Assembly: GCF_964340395.1 (NCBI RefSeq)
Contig: NC_135556.1
Coordinates: 9,740,001 to 9,804,000, forward strand
Source of the DNA: Glandiceps talaboti
Lineage: Eukaryota; Hemichordata; Enteropneusta; Spengelidae
DNA length: 64,000 nucleotides
Reading direction: 5' to 3'
The notes beneath the pieces are model-generated. The model was not told where the DNA came from. It worked only from the letters and a program-made list of their open reading frames with translations, and searched no databases. Position numbers and translations under genes: made by a program. Of this stretch, positions 49,213-62,145 are shown piece by piece (the first letter of the stretch is position 1; each line of letters opens with the position of its first letter).

Positions 49213-50889
49213 CTTGACGAATTCCTGTTGGTGACAGAAACATGGACGTGAAAATTTGCTGTCTCGTTGGTTGGGATTTGTTGTCAAAGTAAAATTACTA
49301 ATTTGTATTCTTAGACCCAAGACAAGATAATGTGGTATTCTCTAGCCATATGGATGACGAATATGAATGTTTAATTTACGAAAACAACTTTTTACCATGT
49401 GTTCCTTAGTTAAAAAGCATCAGCCATGTCCATATGCTGTAACTCAGTACAACTCGTGGGCCTCAAGTAAAGCGTTAGAATGATCAAGTGTAAAATTATT
49501 ATACTGTTTTGATGTATTTCATTATCACCCCAGTATGTGGTGTCCCTCAGTGTAATCGATCTGTAAATATGCTAGCAGTGCAAAACAGGTAAATAACCAA
49601 TGACTCTAGTGTAAATATAGATGCCATTAAAATTGTCTAGATTTCACTGAGAGCTAGAATTCACTATAAACTACAAGGTAATAATTTAAAGTAATTGAAA
49701 GAGTATATTACTTTTACAATTGATATGAACGTTCTAAATGAGTGACATATAGACAATTCAAGTGTGTTAAAACTTACTTTTGTGCTTAGGACTGGAATTT
49801 GCAAAAAAGGTAAAAGCGTATGAACAGTTTGTTATTTTGTGTACAACAACAAATATTTTATACCTTTTTACAATTGTTTGCAATTTATGGAGATACAAAC
49901 AAGGACTTGGTGTTTGTTGTTTATCAATTTTAAAAAATCCAACATAACTGCCAAATTCTTAGCCATATGGTTACTTCACTGAACTTCATTTTTGTTGCAG
50001 CTATCAAATTGACAGATTGATGGATGCCATTAACAGAAATGGATGCTGATGACGAAAACAACAATTACCTAATGGGTGAAAGTTAATGCCCGATGTTATA
50101 TTCTGTATGGTTAACATCTTTAAGAAAAATATATGGAACGCAACGGGTACTCAGTCGTTACAATCAATAATAGTTACTGAGTCAACGTGTGGTGTCTATG
50201 TTCATGCAGACTTCAACTGTACGTGTCTGTCTACAGTGCAATCGCCTTGATACGTTTGCTGACAATGTAATGTTAAACCCCGGTCGATCTACAGCTCAGA
50301 ACGACTTGTGCTATACGGATGTTGTATTGTCAACTTTCTCTCATGTTCTTGAATAAAGAGACAATCAAAATCATGTGTTTCGAAAAAACAGTATGGTCAC
50401 ATACCTTTAAGATACTTTGATATGACACTGAGAGCTAGGTGCTGCAAGCAGTCTCGTATATGGCACGATTGATGTGGATTTTGTCTGTAACATATGTTCT
50501 GAATCTCATTGTATTATCAATTAGTTTGTACAATTTATCAATGAGGTGATGTACACATATCTGTTTATCTTTGGCTCAATATGAAACAATTCAGTAACAT
50601 ACTGTATTTATATATATGTGTAAAGAATAAATGACGATGGGTTGAATGTTAGGGTTCTTAGAGTTTTGCTTTCAATGTATCTTGAACTAGAGTCTGGTTT
50701 TCGGTGTAAAGATAGAATAAATTAGTATTTTGATTGAAAGATTGGAACGACAGAAGGATGCAGGAGATGTTCTGTCTTGTTTTCTTTGTTTATTAGTTGG
50801 TTGGGTAGTTAGTTAGTTAGTTATACAAATGACAATGAACAGGTGTATTTATGTTAGAGAAAAGTTACCATAAGTTGAAATTTACCTTC

Positions 50890-51300
50890 CACAAGGGAGG
50901 ACTTTCAGCCTTTTTTCTCCATACGTAGTACCACATTTCAGGACACCGGGATATTCTCTACAAGACAACGGTCTTACAGCTACAATACTATGCCTTATTC
51001 GAGGTTTTGATACAGACACTACTAAACAATTAGAAAGTCTATGGATTAATAGAGCTGGAACCTTACATCTCCACGGACTTAATGACTATGAACCATCTGG
51101 TATACAAAACTAACCATGTTCTTTATTTACCTTTTAATTTATTCTACATTCACTTTGATCACAAGACTGTGTTTTCCTTTTGTCCGGACATGTGCAGTTT
51201 ATTTGCGAGCTTTCGTGTGTTGGTAATAGCTTGAAGAAGGTGTTCAAGCTATAGCTACCGAAACGTTTCTTGTTAGTAATTTACTTTGTGATTGGAAGTA
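50890..51300 (+). mobile_element. Possible Penelope-like element relic (GIY-YIG C-terminus)
   Basis: A short open stretch reads LIRGFDTDTTKQLESLWINR then LHLHGLNDYEP and a stop. This resembles the end of GIY-YIG-bearing retroelement proteins. About 150 bp later gcttgaagaaggtgttcaagc and ccgaaacgtttc follow, a combination often seen at such element ends. Degenerate, with no RT visible. Confidence 0.4.
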
Positions 51301-51335
51301 ACGCTGACTTTGTAGACTACCTGTTCATCAAGTCA

Positions 51336-51340
<5 letters not shown>

Positions 51341-51414
<74 letters not shown>

Positions 51415-51415
51415 T
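51341..51415. repeat. (TA)n (CA)n microsatellite
   Basis: Dinucleotide repeats directly after the Penelope-like relic. Confidence 0.97.
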
Positions 51416-51674
51416 CAGTATATGTAAAATGTCTAATATCTATAAGGACATGTACGAGGCTATTTATAAAATTTCAAACCATACACATTATCGAACGTCA
51501 TAGAAGACTTGTCTAAATACACCAAGTTTACCCTCAGTACATTATAATACAACTGTATGAGGCTATAATACCAGTACTTACTTTAAGATATTTTACATTT
51601 TACATACATTTAGATATTTTGGGAGGGACACATTCGCTTGCTTATAATTATTGACTGCCCCATAATTAAATGAG

Positions 51675-51916
51675 AGAGACAGAGAGAGACAGAGGGACAC
51701 AGAGATAGATACAGACAAACAGACATACATACATACATACATACATACATACAAACAAAGAAAGACACAGACAGACAGACAGACACACATACATACATAC
51801 ATACATACATACATACATACATACATACATACATACATGTGTACATACATGTGTACATACATACATACATACATACATACATACATACATACATACATAC
51901 ATACATACATACATAC
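51675..51916. repeat. (GACA)/(CATA) compound microsatellite
   Basis: (ACAG), (CATA)n, (ACAG), (CATA)n in series. Confidence 0.98.
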
Positions 51917-52089
51917 AAATAGATATCATAGTAGCTGTCACCAACCTCATCAATTTGGTTCAAATTATGAGCAAAATATTTGAATCCTCAATTTTTTTCA
52001 TGCCCCCTCCCCATTTCTCCCCAGCCCCCTGCCGTCAATTCTGACCCTAGCCTAAATTGGTGCCATACATAAACACTTTAAGGTATTTT

Positions 52090-52480
52090 ATTTGTATTTT
52101 GTTCGAATATTACAAGTTCCAAATCAATTTACCCCACAATATCATATAGGGTTAATGCCGGGGTTTGAGACACTGCTTGCTAGTGATGGATACACCCACT
52201 ACATTGCCAGGGTACCATTCTTAGGCAGAGAATGGAATCTGATGGCCAGTAAACTAACTATAACCAGAGGTATGGTCTACCTTACCAATAAATCATTGCG
52301 CTAGGTAAATAAATATACAGTGGGGGAACGGAGAGTGGATGAAGGAAACAAGCTAAAGATGGCACTCAGCATAGTACATACCTCTTTGAACGCCAAGCTG
52401 TTCTCAAATTACCCCACAACGAAGGCACCCCCAAGGTTGTAGCTCGGTACATCAAGACTGCACAAGCATCAGTCTATATA
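52090..52480 (+). pseudogene. Decayed copy of the GRAM-like exon (and part of its intron) from 3.2 kb
   Basis: After atatcatatag an open stretch reads ETLLASDGYTHY, VPFLGREWNLMASKL and TRGMVYLTNK. It is homologous to ETLLAGDEYIHYTG ... LMASKPSMTRGRAYLTNKR of the exon at 3239-3412, then reaches a stop where the parent continues. Homology continues into the intron (ggttgtagctcggtacatca here, ggttgcggttcggtatatca at 3543). It is therefore a genomic duplicate, not a retrocopy. Confidence 0.75.
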
Positions 52481-52533
52481 CATACATACATACATACATA
52501 CATACATACATACATACATACATACATACATAC
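52479..52533. repeat. (TACA)n microsatellite at the left edge of lectin unit B
   Basis: Followed by aggcacatcaccgttttgtc, the same start as unit A after 45238. Confidence 0.95.
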
Positions 52534-52741
52534 TTAGAAAAAGGCACATCACCGTTTTGTCAATGTTATATTATATTTTGCACATATTTTTTTTCATGCC
52601 CCCCCCCCCCCATTTCTCCCCAGCCCCCTGTCGTCAATTCTGACCCTAGCCTAAATTGGTGCCATACATAAACACTTAATATAGCCACATGTAGTAAATC
52701 AATTTATCAACAACTCCTTTCCATTTATGGTCGGTATTTCA

Positions 52742-55709
52742 TCACTTCTTCGCGGAACTTAGTGGACGTTTACAAATGAATGCAGTTTTGAAATTGCAGT
52801 CAAGATCGTGCCATTCGTAGCCTGGAAAAAAGGAAAGACGACCCGTTAAGTTAGAAAATTACAGTATGCTAACGAATATATGCAAGTAGTGGTGAAAAGC
52901 CAAAACCAAATCCTATATATTAAATTTTGGAGTTCATATATATAATAACACTGAGAAAACATGTAAATGTTTGGGAGCCGGTTTAGTTACCATGGAAACG
53001 TAGCCAGGGGTGGCGATGAGGTGGCTTAAGGTGGCAATGAGCATTTTTGAATCCACAACCAAAAAACTAAACCAGATATGATGTAACTGAAAGGGCAACC
53101 ATAGATTTTTGTTCCAACACACATTGTTGGATCGGAATACACAATTCTAAACTATAGCTACCATACATGATATGCCCCAGGCAAATTAATTATATGGAAC
53201 TATATGAAATGCGAAGCTAGCATACTTAAGATAATGCCTAATTATCGAAAACCCATTAATAATACAAGTTACATCAACAAGCGTTAAAGGACATATGCAC
53301 TTATTTACCATGAATGCATGTACTAAACTGTCTTAAATTTAAAGATTGTATTCTAAAGATATTGCCTAATTATCAAAAATGGCATTCAGTTTGAATCTGG
53401 TTGTAACAGGTGGTCATGTAATAAGATTTGATATTAACTGTAACACCCAAGTAAAGAGATTCAACTATTCATATCAAGTGTAAAAGTATACTGTTTCAAC
53501 CAATATGTAAATAATGGTACAGTGCAAATCAATACTCAATGACTGAAGTGTAAATATAGACATACATGTAGTCTAGATCTCACCAAGTGCTAAATATTCA
53601 GCTGTGATACTAAAAGTACACTCTACTTTACATTAGAGCACAGTATTGTCAGTGGCATTACAAAGGCTACATATAAAGTTTACAATCAAAGACAAAACTT
53701 TTCAAACAGTATTATTTAGATTGATATGAATGCAAAAAACGGGTTTGCCACAAATCGCTGTACTTTGGTATTACGGGTTGTAATGGTCGTTATATATACT
53801 TACCAGCATTTTCGTCCAAGGCAGCACAATCTTCATTCTCCGTAAAACCATTTGGTTGTGTTGGAGCCCAATTAGTGAATATTACATTTGATCCATCGCT
53901 CCACTCAAAAACACCCTCCTTGCGATGCAGTAAAGAATTTGACATAAACATGAATATAATATAAAACAAAGTGTCTTAGGCTGTCATTTTAACAATCATA
54001 TATTCAGGTACACGGTAACGTCTAAAATCCTAGTAAGGTACAGAATGGTGTTCCAATTCAAGCACTTTTTGTAAAAGTTTAGATTTCAAAACTTTCATGA
54101 TATGGAACAACAGAGCTAGAGTTATAACATGTTTGCTACTATGCAAACACATTGATTGGGTAAAATACAATATACGTTTTGTTTATATATTACATAGAGT
54201 AACAATTGGCTCATTTTGAAGGTTCCTTCATTGAAGGCATTTGACAGAAAGGTAGATATCAATGCCTTGATTATTCAAGATAGTTTCTGTCAAGAAATTA
54301 ATAGTTCCCTACCGTTTGCATGTCGTTGAAACCTATCCAAGTATGCCTCTCGTTGGTACTTAGTGATTGCACAAAGATTTGTTCATTGGGCGAGAGTACG
54401 GAAACCAGATCTCCACCTGGATTGGAACCATCGGTTCTACAGAACACTAATGCATCTGTCCAAGTTCTGTGATTCAGAGCGGCCGACACAAAACGGTAAC
54501 AATGATCATTGAATATGTTGTAGATGCACGGGGTTTCTTCATCAACAATTTCTGGATGAACAATTTACATTTAAAGTGATGAAAAGACATGGTAGCCTGT
54601 CTACAGAACTGGAATCATGGCTACGTTGTGCTCATTCTGTCCAGCATGTTATTGTAGACTATGTCAAATTGATACTATGGTTTGAAAATATCTCAAGAAG
54701 CTAATTGGTCGATTACGTGCATGTCAGGATGTTTGACTATTTAAATTAAGTCATTACGAGTTGGACATGAACCAACAAGGACTTGTCTTTATCATGGAAC
54801 CAGTCAGCTTCTTCGGCCGGGGGGGGGGGGGGGGGGTTCTGGTGGATTGTTAGGGAGTCATTCTGTTTTGAAAATTGTGATGCAAGAAAAAATCATTTCT
54901 ACAATGACATGACCTTGTCTGAACCACAGGGTATTAAACTTAGCTATTTATGTTTACGAAAGCAAACAAAAAATTACTTGTTTGTGTTTTTGGATGATAT
55001 ATATTCACATGTCCCCATGTAGCAGAACAGTGTTACTTAGGCCTCAGATCACAAACCAAGCTTATACACATTAAGTATTATCCATACCCACAAAAAAAAA
55101 ACATTGTGAATATAGTGAGTATAGTGTACGCAAATTGCGGCGGTAAGTTGCCGACGGTGACTTTTTAATGAATGACAAACCCATTCATCTGTAATACTAG
55201 CTTTTTTTCTCGTTCGGGGGCTGTAGTCCGAGAGACAGTTGTCCTTCGGGGCAGTTGTCCGGGGGGGGGGGCAATTGTCCGGGGGGCAGTTGTCCGGATG
55301 GGGGGGGGGCAGTTGTCCGCCGGAGCAGTTATCCGAGGGGGCAGTTGTCCTGTTACCGAAGACAGCTAGGCCCATACAAGGAGCGTCGAACTACTCCCTG
55401 GCTATTGATAAAATGGTTCCCTGTCCAAGGACATAGTGTAAATGTAGCCTGAATTGTTCCCCTAAAATTCGAGGATTTCGGTTTAAAATACCTGGTGTAA
55501 ACGTGGAAAGAGTTTGTGGAGAGAATGAGATGTACTGTAAGTAATATTTATAGTAATTGCATGAGATGTAATTTTATTAGAGAAATGGAATATATAGATA
55601 CATTACATCAGGATTACTTACTTTCCTCTACTTCCCCTACTTCAACGAAGCCCATTGTCTGGACCACAGTATGCAGCAAACAAACAAACACAAGATATTT
55701 TGACTGCAT
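52742..55709 (-). CDS. Secreted C-type lectin, copy B (4 exons)
   Basis: Minus-strand exons: 55709-55622, 54551-54313, 53918-53804, 52821-52742. Lengths (88, 239, 115, 80 nt) and phases are identical to copy A, giving 173 residues with no disabling change. All six CTLD cysteines are kept. Visible replacements include TMGFVEV for TMCFVEV in the signal-peptide region, NERHTWIGFNDMQT for [22 protein letters not shown] for [16 protein letters not shown] for QPNGGTEN and NFKTAF for NYKTAF. Several changes sit in the long loop that forms the ligand surface, so altered specificity is possible (inference). The region upstream of the gene received a CR1/jockey-like LINE after the duplication. Confidence 0.92.
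53120..53400. repeat. AT-rich dispersed repeat (relative of 13.7-14.5 kb)
   Basis: Shares ctatagctaccatacatgat, cttaagataatgcctaatta and following phrases with 13755-14230. It lies in intron 3 of lectin B and has no palindromic insertion, so it serves as an unoccupied counterpart. Confidence 0.7.
55210..55365. repeat. G-rich repeat of gggcagttgtccg units
   Basis: Seven or so imperfect units of ggggcagttgtccg with G runs up to 11 nt, in intron 1 of lectin B and absent from copy A. The Gly-rich ORFs over it are artefacts. Confidence 0.85.
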
Positions 55710-56225
55710 CTTGACAAATTCCTGTTGGTGACAGAAAGATGGACGTGAAAATTTGCTGTCTCGGTGGTTGGAGTTTGTTGTCAAAGTAAAATTACTAATT
55801 TGTATTCTTAGACCCAAGACGAGATAATGTGGTATTTCCTGGCCATATGGATGACAAATATGAATGTTTAATTTACGAAAACAACTTTACCATGTGCTCC
55901 TGAGTTAAAAAGCATCAGCCATGCCCATATATGCTGTAACTCAGTACAACTCGTAGCCCTCAAGTAAAGCGTTAGAATGATTTCCCATATAATGGTTTGT
56001 TCATGACATCTACACCAAGTGTAAAATTACTATACTGTTTCAATGTATTTCATTATCACCCCAGTATGTGGTGTCCCTCAGTGTAATCAATCTGTAAAAA
56101 TGCTAGCTGTGCAAAACAAGTAAATAGTCAATGACTCTAGTATAAACATAGATGCCATTAAAATTGTCTAGATTTCACAGAGAACTAGAATTCACTATGT
56201 TAACTACAAGGCATATAATTTAAAG

Positions 56226-57919
56226 AGACACTAAATGCATTTTTTAGTTCAGTCTTTACCCAGGAGAACAGAATCAGTTTTACACAACCAGAACTTCTTC
56301 TAGATGACCAGAACGATTGGCTATCACAGTTTGATATTTCTACAGAGGATGTGTATAACCAACTCATCAAATTGAACTCAAGCAAAATCCCAGGACCTGA
56401 TAACATACATCCAAGAGTACTGAAAGAACTTGCCGCAGAACTAACAGCACCTATCACTTTTATTTTCAATTTGTCGGTAAAAGAAGGAAGTATTCCAAAA
56501 GTATGGAGACAAGCAAATGTAACTCCAATTTACAAAAAAGGACCAAAACACCATGCTGGTAACTACAGGCCAGTAAGTCTCACATGTATTCTGTGTAAAG
56601 TACTAGAAACATTGATAAGAAATGCCGTGGTAGAACACTTGGAGAAGCATGCACTCACTCATCAGAGACAGTCAGTATGGTTTCACTAAAGGCAAATCAT
56701 GTGTGTCAAACTTGCTGGTGTTCTTTGAAACTGTAACAAAATCAGTGGATGAAGGAAACCCAATAGACATAGCATACCCTGACTTTAGTAAGGCCTTTGA
56801 TAAGGTTCCCCATGCAAGACTAGTTTCAAAGCTACAAGCACATGGAGTAACAGGGAAGATCAGTGTTTGGATTCAGAACTGGTTAACCGACAGATCACAA
56901 CGTACAGTACTAAATGGAAATGCATCTAAATGGTCAGCTGTCACCAGTGGTGTACCCCAAGGATCTGTGCTAGGACCCATTTTATTTTTAATTTACATTA
57001 ACGACATTGATGATGTAGTGCAATCTTTCATACTGAAATTTTCAGATGATACCAAGCTGTGTTCAACTGTTAACTCACAGGCAGATTGTGACAATTTTCA
57101 AGATGATTTGAACAGATTGTCTACATGGGCTGAATGTCTTTTAATGTAGATAAATGTAAGATTATGCACATTGGTTCATCAAACCAGTCACACAAGTACA
57201 CCATGAATGATAAACCATTGAATTCAGTAACAGAAGAAAAGGATTTGGGTGTATTGATTCACAACTCATTGAAAACCAGTCATCATTGTGCAGCTGCAGC
57301 TAAAAAGGCAAACAGGACACTAGGTATCATCAAACGGAACATTTCACACAAATCAAAATTCGTCATCATGAAGTTGTTCAACTCCTTAGTCAGACCACAC
57401 ATAGAATATGCCGTTCAGTTTTGGAACCCACACTACAAAAAAGACATTGACCTTCTCGAAAATACAAAGGCGAGCTACAAAGCTGATACCAGAACTGAGA
57501 AATTTAAGTTATGCAGATAGACTAAGGACACTAAATATAACCACTTTGGAAGAACGAAGGCGGAGAGGTGACTTGATTCAAGTGTTTCGTTTAATCAAGG
57601 GATTTGATAAAAGTGACTATGAGCTACTATTTAAACTTCACCAAACCAGCAGGACAAGAGGACACTCACTAAAACTTGTTAAATCTACAGTTAGACTGGA
57701 TACTAGGAAATATTTCTTCTCTCAGCGTGTCATATCTCAATGGAACAATTTACCAGAACACATCATCCAAGCCAAAACTATTGTGGACTTTAAAATTAGA
57801 CTGGACCAGTACATGAACAATACAAGGGATTATATGAGCCTTTGAGGCTTTCTTCCCTTTCTTGCCATGGTTAATTTACAACTATGGCAATCACGTTAAA
57901 TCACGTTAAATCACGTTAA
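56226..57919 (+). mobile_element. CR1/jockey-like LINE, 5'-truncated, with 10-bp repeated tail
   Basis: The insertion interrupts sequence that is continuous in copy A (tttaaagtaattgaaag at about 49686). Coding pieces in order: PGPDNIHPRVLKELA and NYRPVSLTCILCKVLE (frame 2), DFSKAFDKVPHARL, SGVPQGSVLGPILFLIYIND and FSDDTKL (frame 3), then FNVDKCKIMHIG and LVRPHIEYAVQFW (frame 2), then ATKLIPELRNLSYADRL and RKYFFSQRVISQWNNLP (frame 3). Shifts near 56.66, 57.13 and 57.46 kb inactivate it. No endonuclease. The 3' end is three copies of aatcacgtta, not poly(A). Confidence 0.9.
56351..57845 (+). pseudogene. Broken reverse transcriptase ORF of the CR1/jockey-like LINE
   Basis: Covers RT from the fingers through thumb to the conserved C-terminal domain ending in SFK-like DFKIRLDQYM, with three frameshifts. 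The catalytic box reads FSDD, so both Asp residues are present although the frame is lost. Confidence 0.9.
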
Positions 57920-58995
57920 AAGTAATTGAAAGAGTATATTACTTTTACAATTGATATGAACGTTCTAAATGAGAGTGACATATAGACATTCATTGACAAT
58001 TAAACGTGTGTTAAACCTACTTCTTTGTTTTGGATTGGAAGTGGCAAAGAAGGTAAAAGCGTATGAACAGTTCGTTAATTTGTGTACAACAACAAATATT
58101 TTATACATTTTTTCAATTGTTTGCAATTTATGGAGGTACAAACAAGGACTTGGTGATTGTTTGTGAATTTTAAAAATCCAACATAACTGCCAAATTCTTA
58201 GCCATATGGTTACTTCAACTTCATTTTAATTTTTGTTGCCGCGTGTGCAAAAACTGTCAATTCATTAACAGAAATGGATACTGATGATGAAAACGACAAT
58301 TATCTAATGGGTCAAAGTTAATGCCTGTTGTAATATTCTATGTGGTTAACATCTATAAGAAAAACATATGGAACACAACAGGGTACTCATCGATCAGTCG
58401 TTACAATCAACAACAGTTACTGAGTCAACGTGTGTTGTCTATGTTCACGCAGACATCAACTGTACGTGTCTGTCTACAGTGCATTAGCCTTGATACGTTT
58501 GCTGACAATGTAATGTTAAACCCCGGAAGAACTACAGCTCAGAACGACATGTGCTATACGGATGTTGTATTGTCAACTTTCTCTCATGTTCTTGAATAAA
58601 GAGACAATCAAAGTTTCATTTGATTCGAGAAAACAGTATGGTCACATACCTTTAAGATACTTTGATATGACACTAAGAGCTACGTGCTGCAAGCAGTCTC
58701 GTGTATGGCACGATTGATGTGGATTTTGTCTGTAACATATGTTCTGAATCTCATTGTATTATCAATTAGTATATACAATTTATCAATGAGATGGTGTACA
58801 CATATCTGTTTATCTTTGGCCCAATATGAAACAATTCAGTAACATACTGTATTTATATATGTGTGTAAATAATAAATGACGATGGATTGCATGTTAGGGT
58901 TTTTAGAGTTTTGCTTTCAATGTATCTTAAACTAGAGTCTGGTTTTCGGTGTAAAGATGGACTAAATTAGTATTTTGATTGGAAGATTGTAACGA
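57920..58995. repeat. Right part of duplicated lectin unit B
   Basis: Matches 49690-50745 of unit A nearly base for base (for example gctgacaatgtaatgttaaa, cttgaataaagagacaatca). Similarity stops after gattggaagattg at about 58993 (50750 in unit A). No exon is obvious in this upstream segment. Confidence 0.85.
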
Positions 58996-59266
58996 CATTA
59001 ACAACGTAAACTGAATTTAATATTCATCAACTGGAAATTAAGATGAATTTATTTTTTCGTTTTTTTTTGTCCTGAACCAGCTTAATACATTAGTCGTTTT
59101 ATTCATTACAGTCTCGGAAGAGATGGATGCTCGATTGCTGGAGGGAACAGAAACAGATCTGAGTACTCAATGAACCGTCTGACGAATTTATGAACTATAA
59201 TACAAAGCGGAAGTTTGTTTTGTGTACGTTTTTTTTTCGATTCGAATATATACATTTCGAATCAAA

Positions 59267-59269
59267 TAC

Positions 59270-59343
<74 letters not shown>

Positions 59344-59378
59344 TAATCAAATCAGTAACACGTGTAGGATTCGAACGC

Positions 59379-59415
<37 letters not shown>

Positions 59416-59420
59416 TACAG
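59267..59420. repeat. (CA)n (TA)n and (CAGA)n microsatellites
   Basis: Two tracts separated by about 30 bp that contain a reverse-strand B-box-like gttcgaatcctacacg. Confidence 0.95.
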
Positions 59421-59429
59421 GCAGAATCG

Positions 59430-61400
59430 GCGCATTAGTACCCATAATGATGCAGACAATACGACAAAGCAAAATGCGTATGCAGATTAGATTTGCTGTT
59501 TACTTGCGCCGAGAGTATCGTATATATTTCACTATTTGGTGGAATAGAGTTCATTTCGATATAGATTTGGTATGCAAACTGTATATAAACAATAAAAGTT
59601 ACAGTAAGGTATTTTAAAGTCAAACCATGGGAAATTATTTATCGAAATCGAAGCCTTGCGTTCGTTCTAATAAAACTGGGTCTTTGTAACATTGCCTGAC
59701 ATTGTGAACAGTTTGATGAGCATGTGTTAAATTCACACCTTTATCACTCCTATCCCGTTTTTTATCTTGAAAGAAGGGGCGGTGTGATAAACTAGTTTTA
59801 TTTATTGGAGTGGATATTTCATAAATTATCGTTTAAAGTAGTCAAGGGTCAGCCATTTTGACAATTTGATTATCTGATGAAGAGAAGCGACACTATTTCC
59901 ATTGATATGAAATTGAACCCCTACCTAAGAAATTAAAATGTTTTACACAAATACCACAGGGCGGTGTTAATGTTTTGCAGCAAAAGGTTGATAGAGACTC
60001 TACCTAGGTCATGTATGAAAGCGCTTAGAAAGAGCACTATCGACACCTTTTGGTAAAAATTGAAGATTTTACCATAATCAAATCAAATGACAATTTACAA
60101 ATGGATTTGAACTGAAAGTGCTCCTGATGTTTAGTACTTTTGAATCGAGAAATTGCTAACTTTGCTAACTGGTACATATACATTCCGATATAGAAAAAAA
60201 TCTTGCAAAGTGCTTCAACTCGTAGACTACATCTATCTAGTATTGGGTCATAGTTATTGAATTCCGTACTAATCATTACGCAGACATCTACGTGGGTTCG
60301 AATCCTACAGGTGTTACTTTTCTTTCCTCAATTTAAGTTTAGTTACATATTATTTGGGTGAGTTTCATCTGTATACAGTTATTTAGTATATTTATATATA
60401 TGAATTGGAATGTGTATGATTCGTTGTTGTTGTTGTTAATCCCTCGAACCCTGGTCGACAGTAAATATCCGATTGATTACGTCATCACAAGCTATTTATA
60501 GCAGGTTGACGTAACTCGTAGTTTCCAGCATTTACTGAGGTGCCAGCTATCGAATTTGAGCAAATTAGGGAGCCGCAATCATAGTATGTATACTTTACAG
60601 TGTTTACTCCAAGGTAATCATGACTTTTTTACACGAAATTTGAGCAAAACGTGTGCGAGTTTTAACAATAGTGACAATGCGACTGTTATGCACAGAACCA
60701 CAGCAGGATGGGGGAAGTTTGCATGTTATTTTTGACGTTGTTGAAAATCACTGTTAAAGACGTCAATGAGTGTGTAGACACACATGGGATCACGTTCAGC
60801 CATATTGGATATTTCAACTTGAATGTACATTTTAACAGTATTTACGTATTTCAACCAATTCAACGAAGTAAATTTGATATACATATTTTGGGAATGAAGT
60901 CCTTGCATATCAATTGCCCTAATTATCATATTATTTACAAAGATTGTTGTTGTTTTTCCATATTCCGAGAGTGAGATTTGACTAAATGAAACAATAAAAT
61001 ATATACATGTATAATATAAATATACGAATCGAAATCATGTCGTCACTAGATATGATAGCTGTTCCTGTGGAATCGGAGTTGAACTCAACATCGTCACAGT
61101 GGACACATATGCATGAGTTCGTCAAAGGTGGTGGCGCCATCAGCTCAGTAGGCAGGTCTAGCTTTTGCTGTCGGTACTTGAAATTTAAACAAGAGTAAAC
61201 TTTGTACAACTTTGGACGTTGCCAATACCTAGGCGTGAATGCATATAGACGAACTTAATATTGCCAGGAGTCGTTAAGGCCATAATTAAAGTGTAGCAAA
61301 ATAAAATAATGGCCAACATTGTAAGTCCATTTTCATATGTTGATCAGCAATTCTCAGTAACCTGATATAAGCTTGTATGCTTCAGTACATACATGATGAA
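59430..61400. other. Intergenic stretch, no gene supported
   Basis: A B-box-like ggttcgaatcc at 60296-60306 lacks a convincing A box. At 60478-60520 two CRE-like motifs (tacgtcat, tgacgtaa) flank tatttatag, a possible promoter with no ORF evidence downstream. Confidence 0.45.
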
Positions 61401-61439
61401 AACATGCCCTAACAGAAGCAAGCCTGAAAAAAGTTGATT

Positions 61440-62145
61440 TATTAGAGACTAATGGAAACCTATATTCTAAGGGTGCCAATGGCAAATGATTAATTTTATC
61501 ATTCCCGGCGAAAAATCAAGAATGTCCGATTTCATTAAAATTTGTTATAGAGAAATATTTTGTTTTTTATTCTTGCAAGTATGTAATATGTTACACGTAT
61601 TGTTGCAATGGATATAGCATTAGGCTTCAAGTTCATCGCCATCCCTAATCCACAACCATTGGTGCTTTTAAGACGCACTAGTGGCATATAATTAGATCAG
61701 ACATGATGACACAGAGAAGAAGAAAATCAGTGAAATTCAATTTAATGTCAATATCAATGTCATGTTTGATAGCCTAACCCCAGAAAGTCAACGACGTATT
61801 CTAGTCCGAATAACGTTAGGTTTAATTTACTTATCACTTCGTTCCGAAAATAACTCTGATCAAATTCTTGAGATAAAAACAATGATAACTGATAATGAAG
61901 TACTCTAATTTATCATTTGTCAACAACCTTTCTGTGATAATCTCAACACTGAGATGAGACTTTAGAGTTCTATTATCACTTGGCAATCAGATATAACCGT
62001 CTATTACCTAATGTTGTTTACTCAATGCCAAATATCAACCATACATCACCATTTTACGGACACAGACAGTCTGTTTACCCGGATGTTTACGACATTACCA
62101 TAGAAACACGCCACGGTAAATTCCAATCCTTTTGTGAAGATAACT
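61440..62145. repeat. Direct duplication, left copy
   Basis: Matches 63350-64000 at about 1.9 kb offset (for example tcagtgaaattcaatttaa, agtctgtttacccggatgtt) with scattered substitutions and small indels. The right copy continues past the window. Confidence 0.85.

Noticed and set aside
60225-60325. tRNA gene suggested by ggttcgaatcc
   Set aside because: No matching A box or acceptor-stem pairing upstream; at best a tRNA-derived fragment. The same applies to the reverse-strand motif at 59366-59380.
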